Positions 17,201 to 25,238 of a DNA stretch of 64,000 bases are shown piece after piece. The notes beneath the pieces are model-generated. The model worked only from the letters and a program-made list of their open reading frames with translations, made no database searches and was not told the DNA's origin. The DNA comes from Bifidobacterium bohemicum DSM 22767. Its GTDB lineage: Bacteria; Actinomycetota; Actinomycetes; Actinomycetales; Bifidobacteriaceae. The DNA lies in contig NZ_JGYP01000002.1 of assembly GCF_000741525.1 (NCBI RefSeq), forward strand, positions 186,001-250,000, in the 5' to 3' direction. Numbering within the stretch: position 1 is the stretch's first letter; each line of letters opens with the position of its first letter. The translations under genes and the position numbers were made by a program.

Positions 17201-18961
17201 GTTCTCTTCAAGATTGCCCAGCTTCGACACAGACGATGAGGCAGCCGCCAGCTCACGATTCGCACACACCACCACGTAGAATGGTATGCACGCCTTGCCT
17301 GCGTCTCCTCGGACCCCGTCACGTTCCGCAAGTGCCTTACTGAGCATGGAGTCGAGCCCCAACAGTTCGGCTTGGTCACTTGCCAGATAGCGCATCTTTC
17401 CGTCGTCGCTGCGCGCATGCGGCACATCCTTCAGGAATGCCCACTGAGCCTGGTCGGCAGGATCCACGATGGCGACGATCTTCACTTCGTTGTAACCGTA
17501 AAAGCTACACGTCTGGGCAAGCAGACCCCTCACAAAGTCCCATACGACAGGCCTGGCCCCCACCACGCCCAGCGTACCGGGGCCGGCCAAGTCCACCGCC
17601 ACCGGCGCCTGCATCATGGTCGGTTTGTCGGCCAACGCCTCGGCTTGCTCCAACAAAGCGTCGTTCTCCATACTGAACCTGCGTTGCGGGGCCTGTACCT
17701 GAGCCTCCACACGCTGCTCCCCCATTCCCACCCTCAGCTGCAGAAAGTCGGCCTGTGTGGCGTTTCTGTCCATCAGATGCGGCGAAAGGTCATAGGCGCG
17801 CTGCAATACATTCTGTAGCGGAGGCCTGTTCTCATTGAGAATCGAGGACTGCCTATCACGTTCCTCAAGCAGCTTCGCCGTGATTGAATTCAGATAATCC
17901 GTATATTTGTCCTGACGGCGACGCTCCTTGGTTTCCTCTACCTTCTTGGTATACCGTTTGCTAATCATGGGCCAGATAAGCGTGCCCCCGACCATGGCCA
18001 CCGCCATGGCCAAAGACGGAGCCGCCGACAACACGTTGCCTCCCCGAGAAAGGTTCGACACTGCGGAAATAGCCATGAACACGGAGCCTATGCCCATCAG
18101 GAAGGAAGGGCCGAGCTGCATCAGCGCAGGCTGCTCCTCTCTTTTCATGGCTTGTGGCGGTTCATCGACATGGAACGCCTTGACATGCACCGTATGCATC
18201 AGGCGCGGAGCGGGGTAGAAAGGCTTGGCCTCTTCCACATCATCTGCTTGCGCTGCCGGAGGGGAGGCAGCCAGGATGCTCTCATGGGAAACCATGTGCC
18301 AAGCCGGCGACTGTGCCAGCCGCACACCCTGTGGATTGTTCAATGAGATGAAACGTAACCCGACCGTAAAAATCAGATCCATGATCTGCACCAGGTCCCC
18401 AGCGTTCAGATGAACCGGACGGCCGGACGTTAGCCTGACTCCGTTGATGAACGTACCGTTGACACTGCCGTTGTCCACTATTGAGAATTCCGCGTCACGA
18501 TAGCTCAACACGGCATGATGCTCGGAAACGAACGGAAGGCTATAAACCAGCGCGCTGCTTCCGTCACGCCCTATGGTCATGTCGGCATCGGAGGAAAAAG
18601 CGATTTTGCGGAACTCTCGTGCGCCAGCCGTAGAAGGACGGATAAACAACAGCGATGCAACACCGGGATTGCCCGACTGTCCAGACGAATGCGTTGACTC
18701 GGTACGCAATGTGAGCACATGCCCTTCCGAAACACCATGCATGTCATACGAATCAATGATGCCCGACTCATCAAACAACCTTGATCCGCATCCGGCACAA
18801 AGCCGCATATGCTCACCGTCAATATGAACATCAGCACAAGGATAGCCGGGGCCGCTCTCACTGAAAGCGAGATGGCTGACTCCCAAAGACTCCTGCGAAA
18901 GCGCAAAATTCTCAAGTCGTTGTGCATCAATCATCGTGACCGTGTACGCGTCTACCGACAT
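14270..18961 (-). CDS. essC: Type VII secretion FtsK/SpoIIIE ATPase, EssC/EccC type
   Basis: The product has 1563 residues and is the motor of the secretion machine. From the N-terminus: an FHA domain (about 110-200) with GRDGSS, SEHH and SVNGT; two transmembrane helices (about 284-332); then three tandem ATPase domains. The first is intact, with Walker A GTTGSGKS (747-754), an IDYKGGG segment and Walker B VVADE (about 864-868). The second has GTPTSGVES where Walker A should be, so the Lys is a Val and the Walker B acid pair is incomplete; the third is also degenerate. The N-terminal FHA follows the EssC plan, not the actinobacterial EccC plan. The ATG at 18961 follows GGAGGT by six bases. 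Confidence 0.93.
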   Translation of the reverse strand: MSVDAYTVTMIDAQRLENFALSQESLGVSHLAFSESGPGYPCADVHIDGEHMRLCAGCGSRLFDESGIIDSYDMHGVSEGHVLTLRTESTHSSGQSGNPGVASLLFIRPSTAGAREFRKIAFSSDADMTIGRDGSSALVYSLPFVSEHHAVLSYRDAEFSIVDNGSVNGTFINGVRLTSGRPVHLNAGDLVQIMDLIFTVGLRFISLNNPQGVRLAQSPAWHMVSHESILAASPPAAQADDVEEAKPFYPAPRLMHTVHVKAFHVDEPPQAMKREEQPALMQLGPSFLMGIGSVFMAISAVSNLSRGGNVLSAAPSLAMAVAMVGGTLIWPMISKRYTKKVEETKERRRQDKYTDYLNSITAKLLEERDRQSSILNENRPPLQNVLQRAYDLSPHLMDRNATQADFLQLRVGMGEQRVEAQVQAPQRRFSMENDALLEQAEALADKPTMMQAPVAVDLAGPGTLGVVGARPVVWDFVRGLLAQTCSFYGYNEVKIVAIVDPADQAQWAFLKDVPHARSDDGKMRYLASDQAELLGLDSMLSKALAERDGVRGDAGKACIPFYVVVCANRELAAASSSVSKLGNLEENKGFCVLFLGDDLRDLPRECSQVIELAPPDSSQAAKADYALGTRGVLAGPSRMFDRSDVGGSERIFQPDILLSAAGIERFVLALAHARLATGRSEGAMPESLGFMEMFQKGNVLQLNIADRWKEHDSSRSLAAQVGIGAKGEPVSLDLHEEAHGPHGLIAGTTGSGKSEFIITWVLSMALNYSPDEVAFVLIDYKGGGLAGAFDNARLRLPHLAGTITNLDGAAVARSMVSIKSELKRRQALFNKACEATGEATMDIGKYISYFRQGVLSEPCPHLFVVADEFAELKQQEPTFLDELVSAARIGRSLGVHLVLATQKPTGVVSDQIASNARFRVCLKVADAADSREMIRRTDAAALTRPGEFYLLVGYDELFTGGQAAYAGGTYTERDVYEPKRDVSVELVGLDGGAVSRLRPPSAGRSGGISELNAVLEQVCEVARAVNKSARPLWLEPLPERVLLDDLRQKFDFRADHAGLTAVVGELDDPEHQRQDVFSVDVAEAGNVALYGTPTSGVESLAMSMVCSLMAEYTPDELNVYVWDMGAGSLSALSKAPHVGGVVLVEDSERVDNLFLLLEQEIAHRRRLFSRSGGSYESYNGLPAEDRDPVPRIVVVLADIAAFNEGYEKYVDRLNTLARDAPRYGIHLIITASLWSQVNMRLRASMGRTLVTSFSNNDDYNSVLNGMHGVTPPKGFLAGVFQNGKGVTVYQGASLCADPSGEVQAVRDFCGSLAAGWGGTCAKQIPVLPRHVVPSMFNTGEGYDARSIPVGYAKEGAFPVEFDGSRNAMIVSSDDGDALYGWLEGIREVLLVQKRNYVVLDATGIFSGVEDSRVLGQNDEIAEWIEGMLSGRLHADVIVIPSVVQLMVGLTGSVSDGFKAFLESERYKGAAVMILASESWRLRGVFDSWFKAVTANPNGLWIGDGFTSETVFPHTNVAEPFKRPMGPHDGVMHGTGRNTLMRLIEPDGKQEQGENGGKGRSVKS

Positions 18962-19082
18962 GATTCGACCTCCGACTACAATCAATAAATCCTGTGTATC
19001 AAACTATTCTGGCTTCAGCCAACAGGGACCTGACGAATCTTCCAATCCAACGGGCCACAACCGATAAACACCAACTTCCGAT

Positions 19083-19112
19083 GGCCGGCGACAGAACGAA
19101 TCCACGCCGGCC
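19083..19112 (-). terminator. Stem-loop after the WXG100 gene
   Basis: GGCCGGCG and CGCCGGCC form a perfect 8-bp stem with a 14-base loop in the 172-bp gap between the WXG100 gene and essC. No T-run follows, so it is more likely a partial terminator or an mRNA 3'-end stabiliser that would raise the WXG100 level over EssC. Confidence 0.45.
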
Positions 19113-19133
19113 GTCGAAAGTGTTCAACAAACA

Positions 19134-19427
19134 TCAGCCACGGAACTGGGAGGCGATGTTCTGGTCGGTCTCCTCCAAGGACTGAGCCGTGTTGCGCAGA
19201 CTTGTGGCGATGTCGTTAATCAATTGCTCGGCCTGCACGAAACTCGGGCGAAGCTCGCCAAAACGAGAGGCATATGCCTGGCTGGAGGCGCCCTCCCACT
19301 CCTCCTGCAGCTCCTGCAGCAAGGTATCCATGCGACTGATCACTTCACCGACATTGGACGCCTCGCGGTCGTACTCTCCAGCACGGCTACGCATCTGTTC
19401 CGGTGTAATCCGAATCTGTCCTGCCAT
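19134..19427 (-). CDS. esxA: WXG100 protein (EsxA/YukE type)
   Basis: The product has 97 residues and the family layout: an opening IRITPEQMRSRAGEY helix, the W-E-G turn at residues 44-46, and a second helix ending in LEETDQNIASQF, which aligns with the C-terminal secretion region of YukE-like proteins although the usual Tyr is a Leu. It is the core exported substrate, probably a homodimer as in Firmicute systems because there is no second esx gene here. It has its own leader with a stem-loop, and lies between the surface protein and essC. Confidence 0.93.
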   Translation of the reverse strand: MAGQIRITPEQMRSRAGEYDREASNVGEVISRMDTLLQELQEEWEGASSQAYASRFGELRPSFVQAEQLINDIATSLRNTAQSLEETDQNIASQFRG

Positions 19428-19447
19428 GGTTGCTTCCTTTCACTTCC

Positions 19448-19470
19448 CTTCTTCGGACTTTCCGAAGAAG
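19448..19470 (-). promoter_or_regulatory. Perfect stem-loop in the esxA leader
   Basis: CTTCTTCGGA, a 3-base loop and TCCGAAGAAG make a 10-bp perfect hairpin 20 bases ahead of the esxA ATG. No T-run follows on the transcribed strand, so it is not a standard terminator. It is placed to protect or expose the esxA ribosome-binding site, or to serve as an RNA processing point between the surface protein and esxA. Confidence 0.5.
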
Positions 19471-19532
19471 CCTACGTCGTCGCCGACGCAAAATCCTTTC
19501 CGTAGCGACCCGATAGACGGGCGGCTACATCC

Positions 19533-22500
19533 CTACCTGCCGAACACGTTCGTTCGATAAGCCACGGCTCTGCGGTGCCGGATGGCCATCACCAGACCGA
19601 CCCCACAGAAGGCCAACATCACAATGCCCGCGAAGATGCCCGGCAGAAGCACACCGTTCGCCATCGCATAGGCCCACCAGCTGGTCGCCACCACGACACC
19701 GGAATATGTCGCGGTGCTCACGTTGCCCGCCTTGTCGGTCGCAAGAACCTCGATGTCGTGCGGCTTCTGGTCGGCCTGCAGACGATAGGTCATCGGAGAA
19801 AGGGAACTCACGTCGTTCCAGCTTCGCACAACGCGCCCGTCCACCTTGAGCTGGGCCGACTTGAGCGCAACATCGTCGTTGGCGTCAACCACGAAGACGC
19901 GGCTGGGCGAATAGGTGATCGAACCTGTTTTGAGCTGGGCCACCGCCGCGACCGGCGCCGTTTCGTCCACGGCGAAGTTGACCTGGGCGTCACGCTTGCG
20001 CTCCTTATCCTTATGACCCATCGTGTTCTGCGAAAGGTTGCCCGCTTGATCGGTGGACGTCATACGCAAGCGGTAGTATCCATCGACCGCAAAAAGACGC
20101 GCCGGGAAAACATAAGTGTCCGACTGCCAACCCGAGGTATCGTCCTCGACCAGCCTGTAGTCGCGGCCACGCTCCAGCGCAGCAACATTCTGGTCGTGCA
20201 CGAGTTCGATATGGGACCTGTCCTGTTGCAGACCGCTGACGTTGATCTCCACGACCTTCACGTCCTGCGGCACTTTGATGAACCTGCCGATGATCCCCTG
20301 GGTGGAGTCGTCGAACAAATAGTTCGAACCGAAACGGTTGAGGCTGAATCTCACGGACCTCTTCGCTTCGTTGCCGGCCTTGTCCTTCACGCTGGCCGTG
20401 AGGGTGTACACGTCATCGTTGCCAACCGTATGCTCGATGTCCGGCAACGCGACCGACTTCGAAGTGCCGTCGACCTTCTCCTGACCACGAAGGTAGACCT
20501 CGTTCTCCTTGTTCTTCCCTAACTTCGCGTTACGCTTGTCGGCCTTCCCCGACGGCTCAGTCTGACGGGTCCTCGTAAGCTTCCAATCCGCGAACACCGG
20601 ATCGAAGTTGGTGTCCCCGAAATCGATCTTGGGCCGGACCGCACCCGCATATGCAGTCCTATCGGTCACTCCGCTTATGGACAAAGAAGGCGAAGTGAAG
20701 TCGATCACAAACTCCGGTTCGACCACCGCTTCGGCTGTATTGCCTGCAAGGTCGGTGGCTTCGACCTTCAGCGAGTAGTGCAGTTCCCGCGTGAACGGGA
20801 CCACTGCGGTGCGCCCGTAGTCTTTGTCCTGTTCCGACCACTGCCCCACGGCGGGAAGGGCAGCCGCGGCCCCGGATGCGTCCTTGGCGGAGACCGTCAC
20901 CGACGTGTCGGAGACGCTGAAGTTACGCTCGACCTGCCGGATCGTAGCGGTTCGAGCCGCTTTGAAGTAACGGCCGTTTTCGGCATGATCGTTGTCGAAA
21001 TGAACCGACAGGCGCGGCTTGGTGGTGTCTATGACGAACTGGCTGGAATAGGGGGGCCGACTGATGCCCGAAGGGGTCGGACAAGGAGACATCGAAGCTC
21101 CAATCCGCGTCACGATCAAACGGCACCCGGGCAACCCACACCTTGCCATCGCCACTGGGGTTTTCGAACTTGTCGGCGGTTATGTCTGTTTTCGTCTTAT
21201 CCGCCGTGGTATCCGCCACCTTCGAATACTTGTCATTCGCCTTGATCAGGTCGAAGCTGGACTCCGTGATGGACACCGTCGCCGTACGCTTAGATTTGTA
21301 GTACTTTCCATTGCGCACGTTGTTGTTGTCGAAGTCGACCTTGATCATCGGCGCGCTTTTGTCTATGCAAACCCCGATCGCACCTTTCCCCAGCTCGTCC
21401 GCCTGCGGCGCGCCAGGCTTGGGTCGAGCGTTCGACCACTTCGAGGGTACGGTATCGCCAAGGTCCAGGGTGTTTGAATTGCCCGCCTTGTCGGTTATCG
21501 TCAGTCTGGAACCGGCGAAGGTTAGACGTTGGAAATCCCGGGAGAAACTGATGGAGAGATCAGAGGCATTGGTTCCATCGGAACCAGTGCCAGTGATGGA
21601 AAATGCCTCGTCTGAGCCTTTTTCTCCCGTCCACCGCCCGTCAAACGTAGGATTCGCGTTGGCTTTGGCGCACGCATTGGCACCACTGGCGGCGCAGACG
21701 CCCGAGACATTGTCCGAGGCACGCACGTCGATTCGCTGGGACTGGGCAAAGATCCATCCCCACTTCCTGTGGTCGGTGGGGGTGTAATGAATCGAGTCGA
21801 ACGAGGGAGCGGTGTAGTCGACCACAAACTCAATGGTGTTGGTCGAATCGGAGGATCCGTCTTTGGCAGTCAGCCCAATCCGCTGACCACCCATTGACCT
21901 ATATGAGACGCCAAGACGGTAAACACCTTCCACAGTTTTCCCGCTGTCAGGGCCGGACGAAACCGGGTTACTCGGCAACCTCACGGCATAGGTCCAAGTG
22001 TCCGTTCCCGCTTTTCGCTCGAAAACAGGGAAAGCTCGATCATCGACATCAATCGAACCTTTTGGCGCGCTGCCGAAAATGAGCTTGCCGGCTCCGATCT
22101 GATTCCTCTGCAACTGCCTGGCGACGGCGAACCACTTATCATTGACGGAGACCACTGCGGAAACGGATCCACGGTGATAATACGATGTCTGGCTGGCAGG
22201 GGTACCGTCCGCATCCTTGAGCTTGATACCGACCTTTTTATCTTTGATTGCACCTTCCATCACAAGAATGTCATAACCGGGATTGAACTGCCCGTCCTGA
22301 CGTCCGAATTTCCTGACTGCAGTGTTACCCGCCTTATCCGAAACCGTCACTTTCATGTCCCTGATCAGATACGCGCCATCGGCAGGCAGCACAACGTCCT
22401 TCAAGACGTTACCCGATTCATCGAGGTCGTCCGCCGACCAAGTGACCGTTGCGGGCACCCCTGACTCCCTTGGACTCTTGCCAGAAACGGCGGCTACGGC

Positions 22501-24645
22501 ATCCGCATATTCGCTATAGCGGACATATGAGAACTGGGCTTTCGTGACGGTGGAATCGAGCGACAGCCCGGAAGCCCCGGGCTCGTTCATTGCACGGACA
22601 TTGCCGGGATCCGACCCCTTCAGCAGGTCTTGAAGTCGAATCGCAAATCGAACCCCCTGGTCGTCCTTATTCTGAGCACCGGCCGCACGCACACTAACCA
22701 TAGGCAGATCCGGCAGTCGATAGGAATTCCCAATGGAAGTCTCCTCCCCTTTCGCAGTCAACCCAATGGTTGGCGCAGTGCCATCCAGAAGAACGTAGGA
22801 GGTCTCGGTGTTCAGACCCGTTGCCTGAGACGGGACGTTTACTCTCCCGACACGGTCATCGCCGCCATATGAGATAACGAATCGGACGCTATAGGAGCCC
22901 TCCCGCAGTTCCGTCAGATCACGCTCGAAGGAATGCCTGACGCTGCAATCCTTGTTCGGGTCGCAATCGGCGTTCAGATTTAAGTCCGTATTGGTCTTGA
23001 GGTCTTTGACCTCCGGCTTCAGCATAGGTTTGAAAACCGCTAAATCATCAAACCATTGCAGCATGTCACTTCGACCATCTGCCTTCAGCGAGGGCTGGGC
23101 ATAGGCGATTTCGCCCTGCACAATCGTCGGATCGTCCGGCTTGGTCGAGGCGGGCAACTTTGCTGCAGGCTCGGAGCTGCGATATACGACCGTCGAGAAG
23201 TTGAAGCTCTTCATGTCGCCTTCGGTGGGAAATCTGTAAAGCTGTATCCGGTCGACAACGGCACCCTTCTCACCCTTGAAAGGTGCGCTTTGATCGAAGC
23301 GCAGGAAATCGGAAGCGTTCCCCGCCACATCATAGGCGATAACCGAAAAATCATTGATTGAGGCGGAGGCGGTCCTGCCAGCATGCACGCTTAACGGGGC
23401 TATCTTCTGCATCAGATTCCAATTGATGCAGAACTGGAATGTCTTGCTTTCAGCAGGCGGGGCCGCCTTTGCCACGTTGCAGGCAGAGGCTTGCAGATCA
23501 TCATCCGTCAGAACCAAGCCTTTGTACCTCACGGCGATGTGATCGACGCCCGACTCTGCAGCCACAGGGCTTGACTCCGATGAACCGGAATCGGATGGGC
23601 GGGTCGGATCGGCCCCGGATGCTCCTGCATCCCGCACGGACAACGTCACAACAACGCCGCTTACGCCAGTGTGAAGGACCTTTTCCCTTGTTTGCAGCAC
23701 GGAATGCTGGAGACCCGTGAAATCGGCACCCACCTGGACGCCCTTGCAGTCTTCGCCCTCGCAGGCGCCATCCTTGCCTTCATGCACCGTCATCGTCGGA
23801 ACAGCGGGACTCGTATAGTCACGGACGACAGGCAGCGCGACAATCTGACCTCCAGAAAACTGGGGGGCGTTCGGGTCCGAAAAATCGGACGGCAGCCTTA
23901 CATATATATACTTCGGTTCCTTGTCGGTAGTCGCAATGGCAGGCAATGATGTCGACTGGAACGCTAATCCCTTGAGCCGCACCTGCCCGTCAGCATCCTT
24001 CTCGACGCCCGTGGAAACGCCATAATCCGCATCCGAAACGCTGTTGACGCAGTGAGTCTTCGGACTTCCCCCGTTCAAACCGTCATTGACGCAGACCTTA
24101 AGCATGGCCTTAAGGGGATCATTGCCCTGCCAAATCTTCAGACCATCGGCACCTTCCTTGGTCCAATCGCCGGTCACACCGGCCTCCTGCGAGTCACCCA
24201 CTCCATTATTCGTCATAATGGTTATGGACTTGGCCAAAGGACTTTTGACGCCATCCTTGCCGATGGAATACGGCCCCACCGGAATGCCCGTTTCGGTGAA
24301 AGCCCGGTGAACCGGCTTGTTCTCCTCCGTCTGTGAAGCCGCCTCCGCCTTGGGCCTTTGTCCCACGTCACCGTGGCCGGCTGCCACGCCGGAAGGCGCA
24401 GACGAAAGCCCCGATACCGGCTTGTCGGCCAACCCTCCGGCATGAGAGGCGCCCGGGCCGGGGACTGCCGTGCGCGCCTCGTCTTTCGGCTGACTTCCGG
24501 CGGTGTCGGATGCGGACGCAACGGCCGGCGCCATCAACGCCATTGCAGCCAACGCCGTGGCTGCCAGCGCAGTCGCCGTCAGCATGATCTTGCGTACGCC
24601 ACAGGAATGCCCCTTCACCAATGCCGATTCGCTATTGTCGTTCAT
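19533..24645 (-). CDS. Giant Ig-like surface protein, split by a frameshift at a C6 tract
   Basis: The first part (20923-24645) has a signal peptide (VRKIMLTATALAATALAAM, cleavage near ASA) and runs in one frame to about 21051. The rest (19533-21055) continues in another frame to a C-terminal transmembrane helix (about the last 35-15 residues) with a short basic tail. Removing one C from the C6 run joins the two into a product of about 1703 residues. The chain is rich in Ig-like modules with DKAGN/TDLAGN/TDQAGN turns. It lacks an LPxTG signal, so it is anchored by the C-terminal helix. The ATG overlaps the preceding gene by four bases. It could be the machine's extracellular part, analogous to EsaA in topology (inference). 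As read, it makes a truncated, secreted protein. Confidence 0.75.
21051..21056 (-). repeat. C6 homopolymer at the frameshift of the surface-protein gene
   Basis: Six G on the plus strand (six C in the coding strand) lie exactly where the frame is lost. A five-C tract restores SAPYSSQFV in continuous frame. Such tracts change length by slippage, so it may act as a switch; a sequencing error is the other explanation. Confidence 0.8.
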
Positions 24646-25238
24646 TTGGCGCTCCTTGATCCAAGTAGGGTCGTGAACTGTTCCTCTTCCTCCGGATTCG
24701 ACGCAACGCCGGCCAACAGCGTGGTCTGAGAAAACTCCTCGGCCGTCTGGTCGGAACCGCCAGCAGCTTTTTGCAACAGCGTGGTCGAAGGCTCTTTCTG
24801 GACATCGATGCCTTTCGTCTGCCCGGCCGAATCCTCGTCGTCCCGGACAGGATGCGATTCGACGGGAGTGGACGACGAGCCGGAGCCAGCGAGCAAAGTG
24901 GTGCCTTGGTCTTCCTCATCATGAGGCTCCACGCCCTGACCGGACAGCGGATTGCCGTCCGGACCGTCTCCGAGTTGATCGGATTCGAGCAAGCCGTTCA
25001 CCTGGCCGATGCTCCAATCAGGACCACGATCGGCGGTTGCGGCCGAACGCTTGGAAGCAGCCTGCCAGCGCCCGCTTTCCTTTCGAAGCTCAGCGATGCG
25101 CCTCTGGGCCGTCTTGCCGGTCAAATCGTCACGAATCTGCCTGATGTGCCATGCAAAATAGAGAATCAGCGACACCAACACGCAAACCGCCGCCAGGGAA
25201 AACAGAATCACCGCAGCTATCTTAAATCCGCTTTGCAT
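24642..25238 (-). CDS. Single-pass membrane protein with four TTLL repeats
   Basis: The product has 198 residues: a transmembrane helix (about 7-30), a basic segment, then a long acidic, probably disordered tail. TTLL occurs four times, at residues 113-116, 152-155, 172-175 and 189-192, each after an acidic stretch such as PEEEEQF. A T-x-x-L pattern after acidic residues is a plausible Ser/Thr-kinase site and FHA ligand. The start overlaps the kinase stop by one base (TAATG) and the stop overlaps the surface-protein start. The tail is probably cytoplasmic, as basic residues follow the helix. In size and place it could stand in for EssA, but no homology is visible. Confidence 0.75.
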   Translation of the reverse strand: MQSGFKIAAVILFSLAAVCVLVSLILYFAWHIRQIRDDLTGKTAQRRIAELRKESGRWQAASKRSAATADRGPDWSIGQVNGLLESDQLGDGPDGNPLSGQGVEPHDEEDQGTTLLAGSGSSSTPVESHPVRDDEDSAGQTKGIDVQKEPSTTLLQKAAGGSDQTAEEFSQTTLLAGVASNPEEEEQFTTLLGSRSAK

